Assembly (NCBI RefSeq): GCF_002797675.1
Contig: NZ_PGEX01000001.1
Coordinates: forward strand, 1,736,001 to 1,800,000
DNA: 64,000 nucleotides
Source: Hallerella succinigenes
GTDB taxonomy: Bacteria > Fibrobacterota > Fibrobacteria > Fibrobacterales > Fibrobacteraceae
Reading direction: 5' to 3'
Below are positions 43,706 through 51,996 of this stretch, one piece after another. A program made the position numbers and the translations under genes. Every line of letters starts with the position of its first letter. Within the stretch, counting starts at the first letter, position 1. The notes below the pieces were generated by a model, which did not search any database, was not told the DNA's origin, and saw only the letters and a program-made list of their open reading frames with translations.

Positions 43706-44031
43706 TCTGGCATGGCTCACGGCGGTTTCGTGATCCGTTCTGGAAAGACCGGTTGGGACAAGGAATTTACGAACGTAATTGAATACAGCTTGAAGCTCGG
43801 TTCGAACCCAGCCTTTACCACGAGCGTTCTCGTTGCCTATGCACGTGCTCTTGCCCGCATGTACAAGGAAGGCGCTCGCGGCTGCAAGACGGCCTGCATA
43901 CCTCTCCGAAAAGAGCGACGAAGAACTCCGCAAGGACCTTCTCTAATCTTTGAAAAATGCTTACAAATGAAAGGGCCGCAGTTATGCTGCGGCTCTTTTC
44001 TATATTGTCTCTAAAAAAGGAATTTTTATGG
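43706..44031 (+). repeat. Right copy of long direct repeat (truncated ddh end, dut upstream region)
   Basis: 326 bases nearly identical to 39451-39790. There are three substitutions, all at third codon positions of the former ddh frame, plus a 14-base deletion (with one adjacent change) near 43893 that breaks the frame. It holds a ddh fragment without its start, the terminator copy (43975-43999) and the native upstream region of dut. Confidence 0.95.
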
Positions 44032-44462
44032 CAGAACAGACTATTCAGATTCAGTACTTGGACGATTCGATCAAGCGCTTGGAATACATCGGCGGCAAGT
44101 CCGACTGGATCGATCTTGCGGCTGCAGAAACCGTGACTCTCAAGAAGGGAGAATTCCGCCTGATTCATTTGGGCGTCGCCATGAAGCTTCCCCAAGGCTA
44201 TGAAGCCCACATCGCTCCGCGCAGCTCCACGTTCAAGAACTGGAAAATTCTGCAGGTGAATTCCGTGGGCGTCGTGGACTGCAGTTATTGCGGAAAGGAA
44301 GACTGGTGGAGAATGCCGGTTCTTGCCACGGAAGATGTGACGATCGAAAAGGGCAGCCGCATTGCACAGTTCCGCATCATGGAAAATCAGCCGAAGCTGA
44401 ACTTCGTGGAAACCGTTCTTGAAGACAAGAACCGCGGCGGTTTTGGCAGTACGGGCATCTAG
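44028..44462 (+). CDS. dut: dUTP diphosphatase
   Basis: 144 residues. It hydrolyses dUTP to dUMP, keeping uracil out of DNA. Four of the five trimeric dUTPase motifs are clear: APRSSTFKNW (motif 2), NSVGVVDCSYCG (motif 3), GSRIAQFRI (motif 4) and the C-terminal RGGFGSTG (motif 5). Motif 1 (SDWIDLAAAE) is atypical. It would have followed ddh directly before the 4.2-kb insertion. Its upstream region was kept through the repeat. Confidence 0.88.
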   Translation: MAEQTIQIQYLDDSIKRLEYIGGKSDWIDLAAAETVTLKKGEFRLIHLGVAMKLPQGYEAHIAPRSSTFKNWKILQVNSVGVVDCSYCGKEDWWRMPVLATEDVTIEKGSRIAQFRIMENQPKLNFVETVLEDKNRGGFGSTGI

Positions 44463-44494
44463 GAAATTCGGAATTCTGGTTCCGGATTTAGGAA

Positions 44495-47400
44495 TTATTT
44501 CGTAAGTTCCCCGTACATCTTGAAAAGTTCAGCCACGATTTCGTCCTCGGTCATCTTGGGGGCAAAACTGTAAGCCTCCATGACGGCACGGTCGTTTTCG
44601 GCGTGGGCACGGCGCAGGTCTGCGGGCATGGTCAGCTCGTCGTAGAGGTCGGCAAGACTAGAGTCAGGGTATTTTGCACGGACGTCAAGAATCGCCTGGG
44701 CGGTCTTTTCGATTTTTGACGCTTGCGCCGCCGTGCAGTGAAGAAAATCTTTCCCTCTACATGGGTCAGAATGACAGCCCTTCTTGTCATCCTGTGGGAG
44801 CTGTGCGACCGAAGAATCTCTCGGCAACACAAACGGGAAATTGTTATAGACAATATCCTTGCTGTATCTATAGTCGCTTTTGAGACGGCCGCATACGGCT
44901 CGCATCCAAGCCATGTGAACGCTGGAAGTGAGGATACCGAAATGGTAGAGGGTGGCATCGGGAATGATGAAATTTAAATCAGTTGATATTGTAGCTCCAT
45001 CAAAGAAACCCATTGGAATAAAGTTTCTTTTTTCTGAACTGACCTTGGGCACGACAATATAGCTTTCAGGGTTGTTCGTTTCCCGGAAAAGGGCCGGCCT
45101 TAAGGCTAGTTTCTGCCGCCCTTCGTCTGGCGAACTTTCCCGGTCCAGTTTGCATGCTTGAACGCGTTTGTAAACTTCGTGCATTCCCTTGATTTGTGCG
45201 GGCGTCGCATCGACAAGCCAAAGACAATAACGCGGCTTGTTGTTGATAAACTCTTCGGAGCCGACAAGCCGCTTGATAAACCGTTTCGCTTCGGGTTCCT
45301 TGCGTATGAAATTTTCGTACTCGTTCGCCTCGATAATCAGGTGCCCGCCATCGGCAGGCCGGTTGCCTGTGGTCATCAGGGGAACTTTGCACAAAGGGTG
45401 TTTGCGGCTTTCCACAAAGACGTTTGGCGCATCCATCAGGTAGGCGTTGATGTTCTTTGCAGATATTGCTTTACCATCGGGCAGGAATATCCGCTTGGTG
45501 GTTCCTATCGCTCCCGGCGCTCGCTCCAGGTTGACAGCGGGAGATGAAAAACCGATAATCACGCAGTGGACATGGGCCTTTTGTTCGGATTCGCTATCCC
45601 AGCGGAAGGTGCGGTAGGCAAAGTCTATTTGCAGGTTGAACCGTTCGAACAAGGGTTTCCAAACGCCTGCCACCTGCTCTCCCTGCGTGATGCTATTCGT
45701 TGAAACAAAGGCGCATTTTGTTTTCGTTCCCTGGATTAATTCGGATGCCCTGAAATACCAGTTGGCAACATAATCTATTTTACCCGCAGTCCTGTAAGGT
45801 TTGCCCTTTTCATCAACGTAAATGCTTTGTGTTTCTTCTTTTTGCTCTTTCGTCTGTAAACTATATCCTAAAAACGGAGGGTTCCCCATGATGTAGTCGT
45901 AGCGGATTTTCTCGACTTTATGCGGCTCAAGTTTCCCTTGCTCCACCTGCTTCGTGGCGACATGCAAAGTATTTGAAGTTTCATACTTCACCGATACATC
46001 GTGCAGGGCGTTCTTATCGAAATCTTCGGGAACAATATAGTATTTCAGTTTGTCCGCATAAAGCAAGTCAAGGTGCGGCTCTTCGCTCAGGTATTCCCAA
46101 TCCATGCGCAGGGCGTTGCCTTCTACGATGGCCGCATGGCTTTTTAGCGGCAAGAATTCAAGGTTGCGGTTCAGTATTCTGGAAGTTTCCTCCATCATCT
46201 GGCATTCGGCAATCCATAGCGCAGTCTTTGCCACCGTCACGGCAAAGTCGTTTATCTCGATGCCGTAAAACTGGTCGATGTTCACCTGCGGCTTGAATTC
46301 GTCGCCGAACACATCCAGTGCGGATTCCTTGCCCAGCCTCAACTTGATACACTCGTTTTCCAACTTGCGAAGACTGGCGTAGGTCTCCGTAAGGAAGTTG
46401 CCCGAACCGCAAGCGGGATCAAGGAACTTAAGCGACCCTATTTTTTTCTGGAACGATTCCAGTTTTTCATTGCGGGATTTTACATTTTTCGTCTCGCAAA
46501 TACACGAAAATTCGCCTTTCAGTTCGTCCAGGAACAGCGGGTCGATGACCTTGTGGATGTTCTCGATGCTTGTGTAATGCATTCCTCCTTGACGGCGGGT
46601 TTCGGGGTTCAAGGTACTTTCAAATACCGCACCGAAAATCGTCGGGGATATTTCGCTCCAGTCGAAGGGAGCGCAGTGGTTCACGATGACATCCACGATT
46701 TCTTCGTTGAAATTCGGAATCTCAATGTCCTCGTGGGCGAAAAGCCCGCCGTTCACGTAGGGAAAAGGCGAAAGCTTGGTGTCGTACTTGTCACGATCTT
46801 CGGTCTTGGTGTCGAGAGCTTTGAACAGGTCGATGAGCCCGCGACGGACATTCTCAATCTTGAAACTTTGTATGTATTCCTCAAATGCAGTCTTTGTATC
46901 GAACAGCCCCGCATCTTCTGCATATAAACAGAACACAATCCGGACGCAAAGAATGTTGAGCGAACGCAGGCTCTTTTCGTCGGGAGCGATGTACTGCTTG
47001 TAAAGGGCATCGTAGAGTTTGCCAACAAGTTCCCCCGCCTTCAAGGAAATTTCTTCTTCGCGTCGGATTCGGTCGCTCCTGCTATCCACGAGGAAATGCA
47101 GCCTGTAAATTTCCTTGGGCAGGTCCTTCAAGAAGACCTGTTCCGGCTCGCCGCCGGGCTTTTCCATATCGTAAATCAGGAATTCGTCAAAATTGCAGGT
47201 AATTACCCAGCGAGGGTGCTGCGAAAGCGGGAGACCCGATATGTACTTGCGTGCCTGCTGGAAAGGGGTGAGCAGGGAGCCGTCGGACTGCCTGATGGGA
47301 GCGCGAAGGTCCTTGCCCACGCTCTTTTGCTCAACCATCACCTTCGTGGACGGAATGTAGACGTCGATGAAGTTGGTGATAGTCTTGTCGGCAAACCGTT

Positions 47401-47578
47401 CCTTTATCTGGTTCTCAAATTGGACAAAGCTAACGAAGTCCTGGATGCCGAAAACGCTCACCAACAGGTCGAGCCAAAATTTTTGACATTCGCCCTTCTC
47501 GTAGCCCTTGCCGGACCATTTCTTGACAAACTTGTTGGCCGCTGCCCGCTGTTCGGTTGTCTTCATCGACATCTCCAA
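44495..47578 (-). CDS. MmeI-like (type IIG/IIL) restriction-modification enzyme
   Basis: 1027 residues, single-chain nuclease plus methyltransferase. The N-terminal nuclease has Asp72 and the E83-Q-K85 triad (VMVEQKSVG). A helical spacer follows; the methyltransferase has motif I FLDPACGSGNF (385-395) and NPPF (566-569). A target-recognition domain follows (NAYLMDAPNVFVESRKHPLCKV..TTGNRPADGG), and the family tail is ADLYDELTMPADLRRAHAENDRAVMEAY. Residues about 918-946 are an extra stretch encoded by an inserted repeat (44738-44823). The start could be any of three nearby ATGs (47578, 47572, 47566). Such enzymes methylate one strand and cut about 20 bases away; the site is unknown. Confidence 0.88.
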   Translation of the reverse strand: MEMSMKTTEQRAAANKFVKKWSGKGYEKGECQKFWLDLLVSVFGIQDFVSFVQFENQIKERFADKTITNFIDVYIPSTKVMVEQKSVGKDLRAPIRQSDGSLLTPFQQARKYISGLPLSQHPRWVITCNFDEFLIYDMEKPGGEPEQVFLKDLPKEIYRLHFLVDSRSDRIRREEEISLKAGELVGKLYDALYKQYIAPDEKSLRSLNILCVRIVFCLYAEDAGLFDTKTAFEEYIQSFKIENVRRGLIDLFKALDTKTEDRDKYDTKLSPFPYVNGGLFAHEDIEIPNFNEEIVDVIVNHCAPFDWSEISPTIFGAVFESTLNPETRRQGGMHYTSIENIHKVIDPLFLDELKGEFSCICETKNVKSRNEKLESFQKKIGSLKFLDPACGSGNFLTETYASLRKLENECIKLRLGKESALDVFGDEFKPQVNIDQFYGIEINDFAVTVAKTALWIAECQMMEETSRILNRNLEFLPLKSHAAIVEGNALRMDWEYLSEEPHLDLLYADKLKYYIVPEDFDKNALHDVSVKYETSNTLHVATKQVEQGKLEPHKVEKIRYDYIMGNPPFLGYSLQTKEQKEETQSIYVDEKGKPYRTAGKIDYVANWYFRASELIQGTKTKCAFVSTNSITQGEQVAGVWKPLFERFNLQIDFAYRTFRWDSESEQKAHVHCVIIGFSSPAVNLERAPGAIGTTKRIFLPDGKAISAKNINAYLMDAPNVFVESRKHPLCKVPLMTTGNRPADGGHLIIEANEYENFIRKEPEAKRFIKRLVGSEEFINNKPRYCLWLVDATPAQIKGMHEVYKRVQACKLDRESSPDEGRQKLALRPALFRETNNPESYIVVPKVSSEKRNFIPMGFFDGATISTDLNFIIPDATLYHFGILTSSVHMAWMRAVCGRLKSDYRYSKDIVYNNFPFVLPRDSSVAQLPQDDKKGCHSDPCRGKDFLHCTAAQASKIEKTAQAILDVRAKYPDSSLADLYDELTMPADLRRAHAENDRAVMEAYSFAPKMTEDEIVAELFKMYGELTK
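44738..44823 (-). repeat. REP-like repeat element inserted in frame in the MmeI-like gene
   Basis: Lies between the family-typical NNFPFVLPR and KIEKTAQ segments, where relatives have only a short loop. It contains an inverted pair (AGGATGACA / TGTCATTCT, 9 pairs with one G-T) and phrases such as AGATTCTTCGG that are common in dispersed bacterial repeats. It adds about 28 residues without breaking the frame. Confidence 0.65.
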
Positions 47579-47666
47579 TTCAATTTTTTTTCAAATATAC
47601 AATCTTGAAATGGCAGAAATTGTCAAATCCATGGATTCGAAAAAAAAGACGGATTTAAAATCATGT

Positions 47667-49910
47667 TTACGATTCATTCAGGAATTCCATGAACTTGTCG
47701 TAAGGACTTTTTTGCAAGGGCAGAGCCTGTTCCAAGGTTTCGCCTTTTATTTTGCTGACAATGAATTCCTTGAGGCGCGTATAACGAAGCTGCATGCGGT
47801 TGTTGCGAATCGCTTCGTCAAAGGCTCCGTTTCCGGAAAGAATCCAGACGTGTCCCTTGGCGCGGGTAATTCCCGTGTACAGCAAGTTCCGCTGCAACAT
47901 GCGAAAGTGCGAAGAATCCAGTACGAGAATGACGGCGGGGTATTCGCTACCCTGACTCTTGTGAATGGTACAGGCGTAGGCGAGCGAAAGCTCGTCCAGC
48001 TCATCGCCTTCATAGCCGACCAGATGGCCTTCAAAGTCGACGGTCATTTTTTGATCGTTCTTCACAAGGGCGATGATTTTTCCCACGTCGCCGTTGAAAA
48101 CGTTCTTTTCGTAATTGTTCCGGAGTTGCATCACGCGGTCGCCACTGCGCCAGGTAATGCCTTGCGATTTAAATTCCTTGGGCGAATCGTTCAAAAGCTT
48201 TTGCAGAAAAGCGTTCAGTTCGATTGTACCGAGAGGCCCCTTGTGCATCGGCACGAGCACTTGCAAATCTTTGACCGGGCCTTTTAAGGTCTGCGGAATG
48301 CGTTCCGTGACAAGCTCTGCCAAAATGTCCAGGGCTTCTTCCGGTTCTTCAAAAGGAATGTAGTGGAAGTTGTTTCCTTCGACAGGGGAAGGTTTGCGCC
48401 CTTGATTGATGAGCGTCGCCTTTTCGGCAATGTCGTTACCGCCCGCTTGGCGGAAAATGCGTTCCAGTCGAATGCAGGGAATCTCAGGGATCGAAAGCAG
48501 GTCGCGCAAAACGTTTCCCGGTCCAATGCTTGGCAGCTGATCCTTGTCGCCGATGAGCACGAGGTGCGTGCGTTCGGGGAGAGCCTTCATAAGGCCCGCG
48601 CAGAGCCAGGTATCGACCATCGAAAATTCGTCGACGATCATGATGCCCGTTTCGATGGGGAAGTTCTCGTCGCGGGTAAAGCGGCGCGTTTCCGGATTGA
48701 TTTCGAGCAGACGGTGCAAAGTCTTGGCGTCGTGGCCGGTGACTTCTTGCATGCGGCGTGCGGCGCGGCCCGTGGGGGCGGCGAGGGTGACGTCCACTTC
48801 TTCGGATTCGGCGAGGGCGAGGATTCCCTTTAAGAGGGTCGTTTTACCGGTACCCGGGCCGCCCGTGATAATAAAGATTTTGCTTTGGAAGGCGCGTACA
48901 ATGCCCGCCTTTTGAACGGGATCGTAGGTAAAGCCTTGCGCCGCTTCAAAGGCGGAGAGGAACGCTTCGAGCTCCTTCGAATTTCCGAAATCTTTCGATT
49001 CGCCTTCTTGAATCCGGGAACTGATAAAGTTCGAAACAAAAGCTTCGGAACGGGCGAGGCTTGGGATCGAAACCTTTTCGCCATCGTCCAAAAGCTTCTG
49101 TACTTTTAAAAGTTGCTCTAAGGCGTACAGCAGATCATCGTAAGCTTCCTGGCTGTTCAGTTGCAGACGCAGTTCGTTCGCCGCGTTTGACAGGAGCGTT
49201 TCCTTGGGAAGGAACGTGTGCCCTTCGCCGGAAGAGGCTTTGAGCATCGCATAGCAAATGCCCGCTTCCAAGCGTTCCTCGCTCCATTCGGGGATGCCTA
49301 CCTTGCGGGCGATTTCGTCTGCCTTTAAAAATCCAATGCCCCAGACTTCTTCGCAAAGAATATAAGGGTTCTGGGTGATGATCGAAACGGTATTTTGGCC
49401 GTACTGCCGCCATAGGCGCAACGCCACGCTCCCCGTGATGCCGTGACCGTACAAAAAGAGCATCGTTTCGCGGCTTTCTCGCATCTGCTTCCAGTTTTGC
49501 AAGAGCTGCGTGACCTTTTTGCCGGAAAATCCTTTGATCTTCTTTTTGGCGAGTGCGTCACCGTCGCCGTCGAGTATGTTCACCAGGTCATCGCCGAAGG
49601 TGTCCACCAGGCGCTTTGCCGTGGCTTCGCCGATGCCCTTAAAAAGTCCGCCCGAAAGATAGGCGACAAGGCCTTCTCCGGTTTTTGGAAAGATGACTTC
49701 GCTTTGGGAACAGAAAAACTGGCGTCCGTACTTCGGGTGCACCTTCCATTCGCCCTGCATGCGCAGATTTTCGCCAATGGAAAGTTCCGGAAAGGTCCCT
49801 GTCACAGCGACCGGGCGCGCTTCGCCTGCCACAATGAACTTGAGCACCGAAAAGCCGTTTTCGATGTTGTGGTAGGTGACGGTCTTGAGCGTGCCTTCGA
49901 TCTGATCCAT
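47667..49910 (-). CDS. recD2: RecD2-type ATP-dependent DNA helicase
   Basis: 747 residues, typical length. The N-terminal OB-like domain (TVTYHNIENGFSVLKF) is followed by helix-hairpin-helix repeats (FKGIGEATAKRLVDTFG, VWGIGFLKADEIARK) and the SF1B motor. The motor has Walker A GGPGTGKTT (about residue 355), VDEFSMVD (Walker B), GDKDQLPSIG, LERIFRQ and the C-terminal YACTIHKSQGSEYPAVI and YTGITRAK. A 5'-3' helicase for repair or recombination. It lies upstream of the MmeI-like gene, with an 88-base gap. Confidence 0.94.
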   Translation of the reverse strand: MDQIEGTLKTVTYHNIENGFSVLKFIVAGEARPVAVTGTFPELSIGENLRMQGEWKVHPKYGRQFFCSQSEVIFPKTGEGLVAYLSGGLFKGIGEATAKRLVDTFGDDLVNILDGDGDALAKKKIKGFSGKKVTQLLQNWKQMRESRETMLFLYGHGITGSVALRLWRQYGQNTVSIITQNPYILCEEVWGIGFLKADEIARKVGIPEWSEERLEAGICYAMLKASSGEGHTFLPKETLLSNAANELRLQLNSQEAYDDLLYALEQLLKVQKLLDDGEKVSIPSLARSEAFVSNFISSRIQEGESKDFGNSKELEAFLSAFEAAQGFTYDPVQKAGIVRAFQSKIFIITGGPGTGKTTLLKGILALAESEEVDVTLAAPTGRAARRMQEVTGHDAKTLHRLLEINPETRRFTRDENFPIETGIMIVDEFSMVDTWLCAGLMKALPERTHLVLIGDKDQLPSIGPGNVLRDLLSIPEIPCIRLERIFRQAGGNDIAEKATLINQGRKPSPVEGNNFHYIPFEEPEEALDILAELVTERIPQTLKGPVKDLQVLVPMHKGPLGTIELNAFLQKLLNDSPKEFKSQGITWRSGDRVMQLRNNYEKNVFNGDVGKIIALVKNDQKMTVDFEGHLVGYEGDELDELSLAYACTIHKSQGSEYPAVILVLDSSHFRMLQRNLLYTGITRAKGHVWILSGNGAFDEAIRNNRMQLRYTRLKEFIVSKIKGETLEQALPLQKSPYDKFMEFLNES

Positions 49911-50012
49911 GAGTTAAAGATGCTAAAATTTCCCTTTAAAACCAAAAGGAATGCCTTTATAGCATTCCTTTTAGCAATTTCCGTATGTCTTCGGAAAGAG
50001 ATCAGCTAAAAA

Positions 50013-50108
50013 CTAGCGGATTTTCTTCTTCTGACGGTCACGACGACGACGCTTCTTACGCTTGTGAGTCGCAATCTTCTTACGCTTTCTTTTCTTTCCG
50101 CAAGGCAT
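50013..50108 (-). CDS. 31-residue highly basic COX24/mS38-like ribosome-associated protein
   Basis: A complete gene of 32 codons. The product begins MPCGKKRKRKKIATHKRKK and contains 20 Lys or Arg residues in 31. It matches the short AURKAIP1/COX24-domain proteins found in Bacteroidota and relatives, whose mitochondrial counterpart is mS38 of the small ribosomal subunit. An RNA/ribosome-binding role is inferred from that family. It stands alone between recD2 and the transporter gene. Confidence 0.85.
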   Translation of the reverse strand: MPCGKKRKRKKIATHKRKKRRRRDRQKKKIR

Positions 50109-50264
50109 GTGCTTATCTCCAAAAAGGGTGAAACTTCAGTTTGAACGCCCCCAAAGAGAGAAAATTTTACCCTGTTTGTCAAGGGCGAACCTTTTTCTCA
50201 AGTGGACAGAATGGCGATTTTCGTCAAAAAAGCAAAAAATTAACGTAAAAAATCTTTAAGCTTT

Positions 50265-50948
50265 CTAGCTTGGATGCGAAATCCCGAGTTTTTTTCGCAA
50301 TTTGTAAATCATCAGATAAGCAATCGGCGTTGCGCAGATCGCTTCGACGCCAAGTTTAAACGCGTACTGGATTCCGATCATCGAAAGCAGGTCGATAAAC
50401 GGGGCGGTTCCCGCAAAGGCGAGAATCACAAAGAGGCCCGTGTCGAGCATGTGGCCGATGACCGAGCTTCCGATGGTGCGCGCCCAAAGGTGTTTTCCGC
50501 CGGTCTTTTCACGGATCTTGATGAGCGACCAGGAGTTCGAAAGTTCGCCGATGAGGAACGAAATCAGCGAGGCGATTACAATGCGCGGCACGTATCCGAA
50601 GATTTGCGCATAGGCGTTTGCCGTTTCTGCCGTATAATCCGGATAGGGCAGGTAAACGCCCACGGTCGTCGCAAGGACCATGAGAATGTTGCAGAAAAAG
50701 CTCAAAACGATCACGCGCTTGGCAGCCTTGAATCCCCAGATTTCCGTGAGGACGTCGCCTAGCATGTACGCAAAGGGGAACGTAATCGTTCCGGCGTCAA
50801 AGATCGTAATGCCGAAGATCGAGATGAGCTTGACAGCCATCAGGTTTGCGGTCAGGTATAAAGTAATGAGGCTTCCCGAAATCAGAAGCAGGGCGGTGTG
50901 GCTTGCTTCTTCACGGTTTTTAACAAGGTTTTCCGTAACTTGGTTCAT
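50265..50948 (-). CDS. yhhQ: Queuosine precursor transporter (VUT/YhhQ family)
   Basis: 227 residues with six predicted spans. Family landmarks are LTANLMAVKLISIFGITIFDAGTITFPFAYMLGDVLTEIWG, the GELSNSWSLIKIREKTGGKHLWARTIGSSVIGH region and the C-terminal KLGVEAICATPIAYLMIY. Members import preQ0/preQ1 or queuine-type bases used for tRNA modification. It is divergent from the peptide transporter genes, with 31 bases between the start codons. Confidence 0.9.
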   Translation of the reverse strand: MNQVTENLVKNREEASHTALLLISGSLITLYLTANLMAVKLISIFGITIFDAGTITFPFAYMLGDVLTEIWGFKAAKRVIVLSFFCNILMVLATTVGVYLPYPDYTAETANAYAQIFGYVPRIVIASLISFLIGELSNSWSLIKIREKTGGKHLWARTIGSSVIGHMLDTGLFVILAFAGTAPFIDLLSMIGIQYAFKLGVEAICATPIAYLMIYKLRKKLGISHPS

Positions 50949-50979
50949 AGTGCCTCAAAAATAGTTAAATTCGCCTGTA

Positions 50980-51996
50980 ATGAAAGCCTATATCATCCGC
51001 AGACTTCTTTTAATGATTCCCACGATTTTGGGAATTACGATCGTCTGTTTTGCCCTGGTGCAGCTGATTCCTGGCGGCCCGGTAGAAGAGATGATTGCAA
51101 AGGTCCAGTCCGCGGCGGCCGCCCACGGCGGCGTGAGCGCATCCAAGTCGATTTCCCCGGAACAGATTGCGCAGATCCAGAGCTATTTCGGCTTTGACAA
51201 GCCGGCGTGGCAGCGTTATCTGGATTGGCTGTGGAATGTGATCCATTTGGATCTTGGAACGTCTTATACGTATGGGCTTCCGGTTTGGGACGTGATTTCT
51301 TCGCGCTTTCCGATTTCGCTCGCTTTCGGTTTGACATCCTTTTTGCTGAGCTATCTCGTGTGCATTCCGCTTGGCCTTGCGAAGGCGGTGAAGAACCGTT
51401 CGCTCTTTGACAAGGTTTCGTCCGCGCTGATTTTTTCGGGCTACGTGATGCCGGGTTATGCGCTCGGTATTTTGCTCATCATCTTTCTTTCGGGGGGATC
51501 TTTCCTCGATATTTTTCCGCTCGGCGGAATCGTTTCGGAAGATTTTGAAGACCTGACTTTTACAGGAAAGATCGGCGACGTGTTGATGCACTGGACGCTC
51601 CCGATGGTCTGTTACATGATCAGCGAATTTGCGTTCCTCACCTTTTTGATGAAGAACAGCGTTTTGGAAGAACTCGGACGCGATTATATGCGGACCGCCA
51701 TGGCAAAGGGCCTTTCCTTTAGACAGGCACTTGTGCGCCATGCGCTGCGCAATGCGCTGATTCCCATTGTGACGCGCCTTTCGGAAGTCTTTACGCTTTT
51801 GTTTGCCGGCGCCCTTTTGATCGAAAAGGTTTTTGACATCGACGGCATGGGCCTTTTGTATTACAATTCCATGGTGAACCGCGATTACAACGTGGTGATG
51901 GGAGTGATTTTACTTTCGAGCGTGCTCACGATGTTTGGACGTTTGTTCAGCGATATTCTGTACACCTTTGTCGATCCGCGGATTAGGTTCAACTGA
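50980..51996 (+). CDS. yejB: Peptide ABC transporter permease, YejB type
   Basis: 338 residues, six spans with a long periplasmic loop after the first (about 30-100). The coupling motif LRHALRNALIPIVTRLSE is present. The N-terminus (YIIRRLLLMIPTILGITIVCFALVQLIPGGPVEEM) is the DppB/YejB signature. It overlaps the second permease by one base. Imports oligopeptides; in Escherichia coli the Yej system takes up microcin C-type peptides. Confidence 0.9.
   Translation: MKAYIIRRLLLMIPTILGITIVCFALVQLIPGGPVEEMIAKVQSAAAAHGGVSASKSISPEQIAQIQSYFGFDKPAWQRYLDWLWNVIHLDLGTSYTYGLPVWDVISSRFPISLAFGLTSFLLSYLVCIPLGLAKAVKNRSLFDKVSSALIFSGYVMPGYALGILLIIFLSGGSFLDIFPLGGIVSEDFEDLTFTGKIGDVLMHWTLPMVCYMISEFAFLTFLMKNSVLEELGRDYMRTAMAKGLSFRQALVRHALRNALIPIVTRLSEVFTLLFAGALLIEKVFDIDGMGLLYYNSMVNRDYNVVMGVILLSSVLTMFGRLFSDILYTFVDPRIRFN

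Noticed and set aside
43728-44014. Separate small gene in the right repeat copy
   Set aside because: The open frame is a ddh fragment that runs out of frame after the 14-base deletion and lacks a start; it is a relic.
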